Assembly (NCBI RefSeq): GCF_029318685.1
Contig: NZ_CP119677.1
Location: 1,240,001-1,304,000 of the forward strand
Length of the DNA: 64,000 bases
From: Ruminiclostridium papyrosolvens DSM 2782
Lineage (GTDB): Bacteria > Bacillota > Clostridia > Acetivibrionales > DSM-1351
Direction: 5' to 3'
Position numbers and translations under genes: made by a program. Within the stretch, counting starts at the first letter, position 1; the number at the start of each line of letters is the position of its first letter. Below the pieces are notes generated by a model. The model was not told the origin of the DNA and ran no database searches. It was given only the letters and a program-made list of their open reading frames with translations. Of this stretch, positions 18,574-26,210 are shown piece after piece.

Positions 18574-19662
18574 ATGACAAATACCACAAAGAATGTTTAT
18601 GATTTGGAAACTGTTATGTTGGAGGATGCCACTAGTGAAATGGTAATTATAGACCAGACCTTACTTCCCTCCGAAACTGTTTTTTTAAGATTAAAAACTC
18701 AGAAAGAAATTTGGGAGGCCATATATAAGCTTCGTGTAAGAGGTGCTCCTGCGATAGGAGTTGCAGCGGCATACGGGATTTACCTTGGAGCCAAGGCCAT
18801 AAAAGCTTTGGAGTATAAAGAATTTTATACTGACTTTATCAGTCTCAAAAAGTATCTTGCATCCTCCAGACCTACGGCGGTTAACCTGTTCTGGGCTCTT
18901 GACAGAATGGATGAATGTGTAAAAAGATACAAGGAAAAGACAGTGGAGGATATAAAGTTTGAGCTGTTGAAGGAAGCCCATAAAATTAAGGAAGAGGATA
19001 CATGGGTGTGCAGAAGTATAGGCGAATACGGTCTTACACTTCTAAAGCCGGATATGGGTATTCTTACCCACTGCAATGCGGGACAGCTTGCCACGTCCAA
19101 ATATGGTACTGCACTGGCACCGATATACGTTGGTCAGGAAAAGGGCTATAATTTGAAGGTTTTTGCGGATGAAACCAGACCTCTCCTTCAGGGAGCCAGA
19201 TTAACCGCTTATGAATTAAATAAGGCTGGTGTGGATGTAACACTAATTTGTGATAATATGGCTTCTGCAGTTATGAAAAACGGATGGGTGCAAGGAGTCT
19301 TTGTGGGGTGCGACAGGGTTGCAGCTAATGGAGATACTGCAAACAAGATAGGAACTTCGGGGGTAGCCATATTGGCAAAAAACTATAATATTCCTTTCTA
19401 TGTCTGTGCTCCGACTTCAACAATAGATTTGAATTGTGCTTCGGGGAAAGATATATGCATTGAGGAACGTAATCCAAAAGAGGTTACTGAAATGTGGTAT
19501 GAAAAAAGAATGGCACCAAAGGATGTAAAGGTTTTTAATCCTGCTTTTGACGTTACAGATGAAAAATTCATTACCGGAATAATAACTGAGTATGGTATAG
19601 CTAAAGCTCCCTACAATGAATCACTAAAAGAAATATTTAAACGTAAAAGAGGTATGGTATAA
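18574..19662 (+). CDS. mtnA: S-methyl-5-thioribose-1-phosphate isomerase
   Basis: MtnA isomerises methylthioribose-1-phosphate to methylthioribulose-1-phosphate. The 362-residue protein has RVRGAPAIGVAAAYG near residue 54, the catalytic cysteine region THCNAGQLATSKYGTAL near residue 167, the region ADETRPLLQGARLTAYEL and the catalytic aspartate in LICDNMASAVM near residue 227. Its stop codon overlaps the ATG of the aldolase by one base (TAATG), so the two are coupled. Confidence 0.95.
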   Translation: MTNTTKNVYDLETVMLEDATSEMVIIDQTLLPSETVFLRLKTQKEIWEAIYKLRVRGAPAIGVAAAYGIYLGAKAIKALEYKEFYTDFISLKKYLASSRPTAVNLFWALDRMDECVKRYKEKTVEDIKFELLKEAHKIKEEDTWVCRSIGEYGLTLLKPDMGILTHCNAGQLATSKYGTALAPIYVGQEKGYNLKVFADETRPLLQGARLTAYELNKAGVDVTLICDNMASAVMKNGWVQGVFVGCDRVAANGDTANKIGTSGVAILAKNYNIPFYVCAPTSTIDLNCASGKDICIEERNPKEVTEMWYEKRMAPKDVKVFNPAFDVTDEKFITGIITEYGIAKAPYNESLKEIFKRKRGMV

Positions 19663-20459
19663 TGGCGGAGAAGAACAGCTCTAAATATCTTACCCATGAG
19701 GAAGCCGCACATGCCATAGTTGAAGTGGGAAAGAGAATGTACCTAAAAGGCTTTGTAGCTTCCAATGACGGTAACATAAGCATTAAGACAGGTGAAAATG
19801 AAATATTAACAACTCCTACGGGTGTTTCTAAAGGCTACATGACCCCCAAAATGCTGGTAAAAGTGGATTTAGAGGGACAGGTTATATCGGGCAGCACAAA
19901 ACCTTCGTCAGAACTGAAAATGCACCTTCGTGTATATAGCGAGAATCCTGAAGTAATGGCTGTAACCCATGCACATCCTCCGGTAGCTACTTCCTTTGCA
20001 ATTGCTGGGATTGAACTGGACAGGGCCATTTTGCCCGAAGCGGTAGTAAATCTGGGAACTGTACCCATAGCTCCCTATGCTACTCCGGGCAGTCAGGCTG
20101 TGCCTGACTCAATAGCACCCTATTGCAGGGAGTACAATGCGGTACTGCTGGCAAATCACGGAGCTGTAACCTGGGGGAAGGATGTGTTTGAGGCCTATCA
20201 CCGACTTGAGTCTCTGGAGTACTATGCCACGGTATTAATGTATACCGGAAATATTATAGGAAAAGCCAATGAACTCAGTTCCAAGCAGATTTCACAGCTG
20301 GTTGAAATCCGACGTAAGCTTGGAATCAATACAGGTGGTACGCCAAAGGGAAAGGATTTGGAATATAAAATAGAAGATAATTCACCTGATGAATTTTTAA
20401 TCCGTGATATAATTGAGCAGGTAACAAATACTGTGATGAAGAAGTATAAAAGCAAATAA
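19662..20459 (+). CDS. Class II aldolase, probable 5-methylthioribulose-1-phosphate / 5-deoxyribulose-1-phosphate aldolase
   Basis: This 265-residue class II aldolase/adducin-family protein shows the zinc histidines in VTHAHPPVATSF near residue 106 and the third in LLANHGAVTWG near residue 165. SNDGNISIKTGENEILTTPTG near residue 34 is the family's substrate-phosphate region. MtnB dehydratases share this fold, but no mtnC, mtnW/X or mtnD follows. The mtnK-mtnA-aldolase trio matches the dihydroxyacetone-phosphate shunt known from Rhodospirillum and some E. coli. The expected products are DHAP and a (methylthio)acetaldehyde or acetaldehyde. The aldolase reading is inference from context; dehydratase activity cannot be excluded. 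Confidence 0.8.
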   Translation: MAEKNSSKYLTHEEAAHAIVEVGKRMYLKGFVASNDGNISIKTGENEILTTPTGVSKGYMTPKMLVKVDLEGQVISGSTKPSSELKMHLRVYSENPEVMAVTHAHPPVATSFAIAGIELDRAILPEAVVNLGTVPIAPYATPGSQAVPDSIAPYCREYNAVLLANHGAVTWGKDVFEAYHRLESLEYYATVLMYTGNIIGKANELSSKQISQLVEIRRKLGINTGGTPKGKDLEYKIEDNSPDEFLIRDIIEQVTNTVMKKYKSK

Positions 20460-20478
20460 AATTAAAGGGGCCTGAATT

Positions 20479-20850
20479 GTGAAGGATATTTCATTACAAG
20501 AAAAAGTAATAGGTATGGAAAAAAAGATGTGGGAAGCTTTTGCATCAGGTAATTCAGCTTCATTCGGAGAGATAGTTTCAGCAGATGCAATGATGATATG
20601 CGGAGGATTTAAAGAAATCGGCGCAGAATATGCAAGGATTGTGGAGAACGTAAACATAAGTAATTATGAGCTTAGTGAATTTGACGTAAAAGTAATTAAC
20701 CCAAATGTGGTTTTAACTAACTACATTGTGAAAGTTGACTGTCAAGATTACACTTTGGCTGGGACATTCAGGGTTTCATCACTTTGGATAAATGAGGATG
20801 GTAACTGGAAAGTAGTATTTAATCAAGATTCAAATTTAGTATCTCAATAA
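20479..20850 (+). CDS. NTF2-like (SnoaL/DUF4440-type) small protein
   Basis: The 123-residue protein resembles the NTF2-like alpha+beta barrel group: an N-terminal helix (EKKMWEAFASGNSASFGEIVSADAM), a central strand region, and the C-terminal pattern FRVSSLWINEDGNWKVVFNQDS. Proteins of this fold bind small molecules or act as simple isomerases. No catalytic residues can be assigned. The start is GTG 20479 after AAAGGGG. It lies 19 bases after the aldolase and before the operon terminator, so it may belong to the salvage operon. Confidence 0.7.
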   Translation: MKDISLQEKVIGMEKKMWEAFASGNSASFGEIVSADAMMICGGFKEIGAEYARIVENVNISNYELSEFDVKVINPNVVLTNYIVKVDCQDYTLAGTFRVSSLWINEDGNWKVVFNQDSNLVSQ

Positions 20851-20865
20851 CATTTATCAATTTAT

Positions 20866-20907
20866 ACCGCAAGTTTTGGTAAATAAATCCGAACTGCGGT
20901 TTTTTTG
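20866..20907 (+). terminator. Intrinsic terminator of the mtn operon
   Basis: ACCGCA at 20866-20871 pairs with TGCGGT at 20895-20900, the stem extends through GTT/AAC with one bulged base, and a run of T follows at 20900-20906. Confidence 0.8.
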
Positions 20908-20971
20908 TGCCTGCTGAGTAGCAACATGAGAAGCTTATGGAAATTTGACAACCGGAAAGGAGATATTTAAA

Positions 20972-21385
20972 ATGGAAATCAAGGTTACCGATGAAATAAA
21001 AAAAGAAGATGAAGATATTGTATATAAAGGGTTATTAGAATATAATTCTGCTAGAATAGAAGATAAAAATCCGAAGGATTTAGGTGTTTATCTGCAAGAT
21101 GAAACAGGAAAAACAGTTGCCGGACTAATCGGACATACACATGGTAATTGGGTGTTTATTAAATACTTATGGGTAAGCGAAGAACTAAGAAGATGTAATA
21201 TTGGAAGCAATATTTTAAATCAAGCAGAACAAACAGCAAAAGAGAGAGGCTGCAAGTATTCTTTTTTGGATACTTTTAGTTTTCAAGCACCTGAGTTTTA
21301 TAAAAAGCATGGTTACAAGGAAGTCTTTGTACTGGAGAATTTCCCTGTCACAGGAAGCCGTTATTATTTTACTAAAACCCTTTAA
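20972..21385 (+). CDS. GNAT family N-acetyltransferase
   Basis: The 137-residue protein has the GNAT acetyl-CoA site as FIKYLWVSEELRRCNIGSNILNQAEQTAKERGC (the R-x-x-x-I-G-S form of the usual R/QxxGxG/A loop), followed by FYKKHGYKEVF, the conserved C-terminal element. The ATG at 20972 lies nine bases after AAAGGAG at 20956-20962, so an in-frame TTG upstream is not the start. The substrate is unknown. A second GNAT gene follows immediately. Confidence 0.85.
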   Translation: MEIKVTDEIKKEDEDIVYKGLLEYNSARIEDKNPKDLGVYLQDETGKTVAGLIGHTHGNWVFIKYLWVSEELRRCNIGSNILNQAEQTAKERGCKYSFLDTFSFQAPEFYKKHGYKEVFVLENFPVTGSRYYFTKTL

Positions 21386-21404
21386 AATTTATGAGGTTAT
21401 GAAT

Positions 21405-21926
21405 ATGAAACTTACATTAGTTCCACTTAAAGCAGAAAACATTGCAATGTTTAAACGAGATATGCAAGAGGCATTTCAATATGGATACGAAATCGAATGC
21501 GGGGCATCCCAGGAAATAATTTTACCGGAAAAGGACATAGATGATTCACTCAATGCCAAGGGTGCTGAAGCGTATCAGGTAATTATTGACGGTGAAGTTT
21601 CAGGCGGAGCAGTCATAACCGTTGATAACGCTACATATCATAATCATTTGGACTTTCTTTTTGTTAAAGTCGGATGTCAGGGAACTGGCGTTGGACAGGC
21701 AATTTGGAAGGCAATAGAAAATTTACACCCTGAAACAAAGGTATGGGAAACATGCACGCCTTATTTTGAAAAGAGGAATATTCATTTCTATGTCAATAAA
21801 TGTGGCTTTCACATTGTTGAGTTTTATAACCCTCTCCACCGGGACCCCAATGTGCCGGAGAATTTGGGAGGAATGCCGGCTGATATAGGCAGTTATTTCT
21901 TTAGATTTAAAAAAAATATGATTTAG
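21405..21926 (+). CDS. GNAT family N-acetyltransferase
   Basis: The 173-residue protein has a GNAT core: VIIDGEVSGGAVITVD, then LDFLFVKVGCQGTGVGQAIWKAIEN as the acetyl-CoA loop and HFYVNKCGFHIVEFYNP at the C-terminus. The ATG at 21405 lies eight bases after GAGGT at 21393-21397. The ATG at 21399 is a weaker alternative. The substrate cannot be predicted. It probably shares a transcript with the preceding acetyltransferase and ends convergently with the glycosidase-like gene on the other strand. Confidence 0.83.
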   Translation: MKLTLVPLKAENIAMFKRDMQEAFQYGYEIECGASQEIILPEKDIDDSLNAKGAEAYQVIIDGEVSGGAVITVDNATYHNHLDFLFVKVGCQGTGVGQAIWKAIENLHPETKVWETCTPYFEKRNIHFYVNKCGFHIVEFYNPLHRDPNVPENLGGMPADIGSYFFRFKKNMI

Positions 21927-21952
21927 CCCATAACAGAGATTTTATCACCGGC

Positions 21953-23056
21953 TCAATGTAAACTGTACCAACCTTTGATTATAGTTGTACTCTCATCACT
22001 TGGATAATATCGCTTATCAGTACCATGCTCTCCAACAGCAAATACAGAAAAGCCAAGCAGCCAAGGCTCATTTTCAAAGGTTTGTCTATATGCTTCAAAG
22101 CAGTTAGCCTGTTCCATATTATTTGTAGTATTACTTTGATATGGATTCCATGGATGAACGGAAGCTTTAATGGTTTTTGGAAAGCCAAGTTCTCCAAGGA
22201 AAACAGGCTTATTCCACTTATTATGAAAGTTCTTTAATTCCTGTTTGACATTTTGATTTCTTGATAATATTTGGGTACTTTGTAATGAATTTACAAGATT
22301 CTTGACGGAATTTGTGTCTTTATCCGTAAGCTCAAAATATGCTGCTATAGAAATAAAGTCCAATTTAGAAAACAGCTTGTTATTTAGCTTGGCCTCATAG
22401 CTTTTAACCGAAGACGTATCCCACTTTGCTGTAATCCACCAACTGCTTCTGTAAGTTACTAATCCATTATAGTATTTTTTAACGAAATCTACAGTATCAC
22501 ACCAATATCCCTCTGCATATTCCATATGGTTAAAGCCTGTTCCTATATTCAACGCTTCTACATGATAAGGTACTGCCACATCATTTATTAATACTTTTAA
22601 TACATTTGTTTTCCAATTCCAGAAGAAAGTATTTATGTCACCGGGATTCCACTCGGTTTCATATTTACTGCCATTTGCAATCCAAGGATATGGCTCTAAT
22701 ATTATATTAATATTCTTGTCTTTTAATTTTTTAATCAAGTCAATTGCTTTTCTTTCACTTTCTTTGTCAATGGTCATAGCAGATGAGGATAAATCCTTTA
22801 TGTTTATCACAACCGGAACGTTTATGGTATTAAAGCCAAATTTACTAATTTCTCTTAAAGCCTCGTCAATTCGATAGTCTGTAGATAAATTTCCGGATTT
22901 GATTTTCACTGCAAAGTTTCTGTCTAATGTCCTGCCTTCAAGTTTATTCATATCATTGTTAACCAGATTTCCAATGCTGTTACTATTTCTAATAATAAAG
23001 AATGTACCGGTTAATATAATTATTAATATTATTGCTAAGACTATTTTATTATTCAT
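21953..23056 (-). CDS. Membrane-anchored TIM-barrel glycosidase-like protein (GH113-like)
   Basis: The 367-residue protein has one N-terminal membrane anchor (residues 3-22) and an extracellular domain that looks like a clan GH-A TIM barrel: NFAVKIKSGNLSTDYRIDEALREISKFGFNTINVPV, NIILEPYPWIANG, and a strand-7 nucleophile candidate Glu289 in PVFLGELGFPK. Where GH113 enzymes have GTE with the acid/base glutamate, this protein reads GTG at residues 172-174, though Glu179 is close. It is transcribed away from the polysaccharide operon that starts 260 bases away and may trim or bind that polymer. The family assignment is from pattern memory and is moderate. Confidence 0.65.
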   Translation of the reverse strand: MNNKIVLAIILIIILTGTFFIIRNSNSIGNLVNNDMNKLEGRTLDRNFAVKIKSGNLSTDYRIDEALREISKFGFNTINVPVVINIKDLSSSAMTIDKESERKAIDLIKKLKDKNINIILEPYPWIANGSKYETEWNPGDINTFFWNWKTNVLKVLINDVAVPYHVEALNIGTGFNHMEYAEGYWCDTVDFVKKYYNGLVTYRSSWWITAKWDTSSVKSYEAKLNNKLFSKLDFISIAAYFELTDKDTNSVKNLVNSLQSTQILSRNQNVKQELKNFHNKWNKPVFLGELGFPKTIKASVHPWNPYQSNTTNNMEQANCFEAYRQTFENEPWLLGFSVFAVGEHGTDKRYYPSDESTTIIKGWYSLH

Positions 23057-23167
23057 TGTTTTCCTCTTTAAGTATGACCCAAAATTATGTAATTATTATA
23101 TAACGAAATACAAATAAAATACCGGTTTAAACACATATATAGGAACTTAATCATGTAAAGCACAACC

Positions 23168-23187
23168 AGTAATGGAAATGCATTACT
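23168..23187. repeat. Inverted repeat upstream of the polysaccharide operon promoter
   Basis: AGTAATG at 23168-23174 and CATTACT at 23181-23187 form a perfect 7-base inverted repeat with a 6-base spacer. It lies 20 bases upstream of the -35 box of the operon promoter and is a candidate regulator site. Confidence 0.4.
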
Positions 23188-23207
23188 TATTAGTAACTTC
23201 TCTTTCA

Positions 23208-23236
23208 TTGACAGAAAATAGTTTCATATTTATATT
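23208..23236 (+). promoter_or_regulatory. Sigma-A promoter of the polysaccharide operon
   Basis: TTGACA at 23208-23213 and TATATT at 23231-23236 are separated by 17 bases. The start codon of the first operon gene is 80 bases downstream. Confidence 0.7.
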
Positions 23237-23315
23237 ATGAGTGAGGCATGATAATTTTGTCCAGCTATATTATATAAAACATGAATTATACTTTGTTGCA
23301 ATGGGAGATATTATA

Positions 23316-24191
23316 ATGAATAAAAGAAACTTGGAAAGCTACGAGGCTTCTTACCTTGTTTTAATTACATTTATTGTTGTTCAATTGTTTTTGGTTTTTG
23401 TCAATATTTATATTACCCAAAAATTTTCTATTGATTTTTTCACTATAGTTGTTGTTGAATTAATTTCAATTCTATTTTCTTATTTTGCAGGAATTGTCCC
23501 GGCAGCAGTATTTTCAATTGTATATATTATGGGTTATATTGTGTATGCCGTTAATGGTAATAGTAATATTAATTTAGTAGGCTATATACTAATGTTCTTT
23601 GTTCCCTTGTCAACTGTTGTTGCCGGAAATATGAACAGAACAAGAAAGAAAGTAATAAATGATTTAATTAAGCTAAATGAACTGGAAGAAATGCAGCTAA
23701 AGATGGACCCGCATACGAACCTTGAAAATGAGATTGCTTTTAAAGAAGTCTTATCAAAACAGAGCAATCTGGCCTACAGATATCCTCAGTACAATTTTTC
23801 TGCAATTATGTTCCGTTTGGAATTTATTGATACTCTTAGAGCATTATTGGATGCGAAAGAGTTCAACTATTTATTGGAAAAGATAGCGGAAATTATCCAG
23901 AATTGTATCAGAGAAGAAGACTATAAATTTATTGTCAACAACAACAGATTTGTAATAATAACTCCATTGACCTCCAGTGAGGGAATTGCTCCGGCGAGAA
24001 GAAGAATACTGGAGGGGGTGGAACAGCTCAATATAAAGGATGAAAATGGAGAGGCCGTTAATATTGTTTTGAAGACTGGAGGAATAGACTATTCAAAGGA
24101 CAAGCATGATATGTTCAAGGAATACAAAGGGGTGCTGCTTGCCTTGCAAAAGGCTACAGAGGTTGATATTTACAGTGAATATGCCAATTAA
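23316..24191 (+). CDS. Membrane protein with degenerate GGDEF domain, YdaK-like c-di-GMP receptor candidate
   Basis: The 291-residue protein has about four membrane helices in residues 15-105, a short linker, and a GGDEF-fold domain (MDPHTNLENEIAFKEVL start at about residue 130). The active-site motif GGDEF is replaced by NNNRF (residues 208-212), so diguanylate cyclase activity is not expected. The inhibitory-site motif RxxD is kept as REED (199-202) at exactly the usual spacing. This matches the architecture of B. subtilis YdaK. Gene order downstream also matches ydaLMN. The ATG at 23316 lies eight bases after GGGAG. I infer that it senses c-di-GMP and controls the synthase encoded next. 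Confidence 0.8.
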   Translation: MNKRNLESYEASYLVLITFIVVQLFLVFVNIYITQKFSIDFFTIVVVELISILFSYFAGIVPAAVFSIVYIMGYIVYAVNGNSNINLVGYILMFFVPLSTVVAGNMNRTRKKVINDLIKLNELEEMQLKMDPHTNLENEIAFKEVLSKQSNLAYRYPQYNFSAIMFRLEFIDTLRALLDAKEFNYLLEKIAEIIQNCIREEDYKFIVNNNRFVIITPLTSSEGIAPARRRILEGVEQLNIKDENGEAVNIVLKTGGIDYSKDKHDMFKEYKGVLLALQKATEVDIYSEYAN

Positions 24192-24903
24192 AATTGGAGT
24201 TTTCATATTAATATTTATGAATTTAAATAGTCCTATAGTCAATGCTGACAGTCAGAACTTAAAACAGTGTTTTTATATAGTATCTGAAAATAAGGACAGC
24301 AAGGATTTAAGTGAAGATTTGAAAGCTTTAGACAATATGAAAATTCCTGTTTTTGTAGTAATAAATCCAAATAGTAATATCCATAAGGAGATTATAGCAG
24401 TACTTGAAAGTCTCCAAAAGGAATCGAAATTAAGGATTCTCCTTGAGAATAATAATGGAATTGAAAAAAGTTATTTTGCTGTACAGGGCTATGCCAATAA
24501 GCTGAATCTATACGGATTATGTAACATACAAAAAAATAAGCTTTTATATATGGGACAAAATAATATTTCATTTAGTGCAATAAAAATAAAAAAAGACCCT
24601 TTGGAAACCATGTCAGAGGTTAACCTTGAAAAGGAGCAAAACCACAATTATGCATTGGTTATTAATGGAGACGAATTTAATATCAGTACTTTGCTTTTAG
24701 CCTGGAATGAACTTCAAGGATTAACCTTGGAAGTACCAGACTACAGATTTTATTTAGAAAGTCCTTCCTTGATTTATGTGATTTTTACTTATGTAGGCGA
24801 TGTGACAGTTACTTTTTTTGCCATCAGTATAATTATATTTGTTTCAGCAATTATAATATTTAAGAAGTGGTCCCAAGAAATGTTTATAAATAGGGGAAAG
24901 TAA
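24181..24903 (+). CDS. Small exported/membrane protein of the polysaccharide operon (YdaL position)
   Basis: The 240-residue protein has an N-terminal signal or membrane segment (IKIGVFILIFMNLNSPIVNA), an extracellular part, and a C-terminal membrane helix (VTVTFFAISIIIFVSAIIIF) with a basic cytoplasmic tail. Phrases such as KQCFYIVSENKDSKDLSEDL and IPVFVVINPN suggest an alpha/beta fold, perhaps a reduced polysaccharide-deacetylase-like barrel as in YdaL. No metal-binding histidines are apparent. The start overlaps the preceding gene by 11 bases. Function is unknown beyond the operon context. Confidence 0.65.
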   Translation: MPIKIGVFILIFMNLNSPIVNADSQNLKQCFYIVSENKDSKDLSEDLKALDNMKIPVFVVINPNSNIHKEIIAVLESLQKESKLRILLENNNGIEKSYFAVQGYANKLNLYGLCNIQKNKLLYMGQNNISFSAIKIKKDPLETMSEVNLEKEQNHNYALVINGDEFNISTLLLAWNELQGLTLEVPDYRFYLESPSLIYVIFTYVGDVTVTFFAISIIIFVSAIIIFKKWSQEMFINRGK

Positions 24904-24904
24904 A

Positions 24905-26206
24905 ATGCTTAATGTATATTATATTATTTTCATTGTATCAATATTTTCCATATGGACTTCAGTATTGATTAACATAATATTGGTTTTCGGCGCAATTGGA
25001 TATGTTGCCCATGAAAGAAAAAACAAGGTTAATCTAGATAAATATAATGACAGGCTGCCGACTGTTACCATAATGATACCGGCTCATAATGAAGAAAAGG
25101 TTATAGCCTCTACATTGGAGAGAATTTTGGAATTAAATTATCCCCAGCATTTGATTCAAATAATTGTAATAAATGACAATTCTTCTGATGCTACAGGAGT
25201 TCAAATAAAAAAAGTACAGGATAATAGTCCCGAAAGAAGAATAAATGTAATCACTACCAATAAGGAAAACGGGGGCAGGGGAAAGGCACATGCTCTGAAT
25301 CTTGCATTGAAACAAGCAAAAGGAGAATGGATTTGTATTTTTGATGCGGATGCCGCGCCGGAACGCAATACCCTCAAATTCCTTATTATAAAGAGCTTTG
25401 AGGACAAAAGATTTGCGGCGGTTTTTGGAAGAAATAAAGCCAGAAATAGAAATAGAAATTTTCTGACGAAATGTATAAACTTAGAGCTTATTGCTTCTCA
25501 GAGAATTGTAAACCCGGGTAAATGGTATCTGTTTAAGTTGGGGCAAATTCCCGGTACGAACTTTATAATCAACAGAACGATTCTGCAAAAGGTAGGAGGA
25601 TGGGATTCCAGAGCTATTACGGAGGATACGGATTTGGGGTTCACAATAATGAAAAGGAATTATCTGATTGCATATGAAAGCAGAGCAGAGGCCTATCAAC
25701 AGGAGCCGGAGAAACTCTCCGTATATGTCAAGCAAAGAACTAGATGGGCTAAGGGAAATCTGTACGTTGTTTTCAAGAATTTTCCAGATTTATTCTCAGG
25801 TCTGGCTTGGAGAATTAAATTTGATATTTTGTTCTATTGGATGACTTATATATGGTTTTTACTGTTTGTTTTAATTTCTGATGGGATTTTATTATTCAAT
25901 ATAGTTAGTGGAGTTATTGATTTCATATATCCGGGTTTGAATTTATTGGGACAAACCTCACTGGCTGTAAATTTTAACTTTAATTTGTCTTTCTTATTGA
26001 TGTACGTAATATTTGTGCTGCAGATTAATGTGGGTTTGGCCAGTGATAAAGGTCAGAGTACCGCTGAAAATGTGTTAATTTCCTGTGTATCCTATTTTAC
26101 GTACGCTCAGGTATTTATATTTATATCCTTGAAAGCAACATATTCCTATATTAGTGATCGTATTTTCAAAAGAGAAGCCAAATGGTACAAAACAGAAAGG
26201 TTTTAA
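24905..26206 (+). CDS. Processive family 2 glycosyltransferase (YdaM/PgaC-like polysaccharide synthase)
   Basis: The 433-residue protein has an N-terminal membrane segment (residues 4-30), a GT-A catalytic domain and three to four C-terminal membrane helices. Catalytic motifs of processive beta-glycan synthases are clear: VIVINDNSSDATG near residue 85, CIFDADAAPERN near residue 146, the base in AITEDTDLGF near residue 240, and QRTRWAKGN near residue 277. It lacks a PilZ domain, so c-di-GMP control would have to come through the degenerate GGDEF protein. The sugar donor cannot be read from sequence. The gene starts one base after the preceding one. Confidence 0.88.
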   Translation: MLNVYYIIFIVSIFSIWTSVLINIILVFGAIGYVAHERKNKVNLDKYNDRLPTVTIMIPAHNEEKVIASTLERILELNYPQHLIQIIVINDNSSDATGVQIKKVQDNSPERRINVITTNKENGGRGKAHALNLALKQAKGEWICIFDADAAPERNTLKFLIIKSFEDKRFAAVFGRNKARNRNRNFLTKCINLELIASQRIVNPGKWYLFKLGQIPGTNFIINRTILQKVGGWDSRAITEDTDLGFTIMKRNYLIAYESRAEAYQQEPEKLSVYVKQRTRWAKGNLYVVFKNFPDLFSGLAWRIKFDILFYWMTYIWFLLFVLISDGILLFNIVSGVIDFIYPGLNLLGQTSLAVNFNFNLSFLLMYVIFVLQINVGLASDKGQSTAENVLISCVSYFTYAQVFIFISLKATYSYISDRIFKREAKWYKTERF

Positions 26207-26210
26207 TTTT

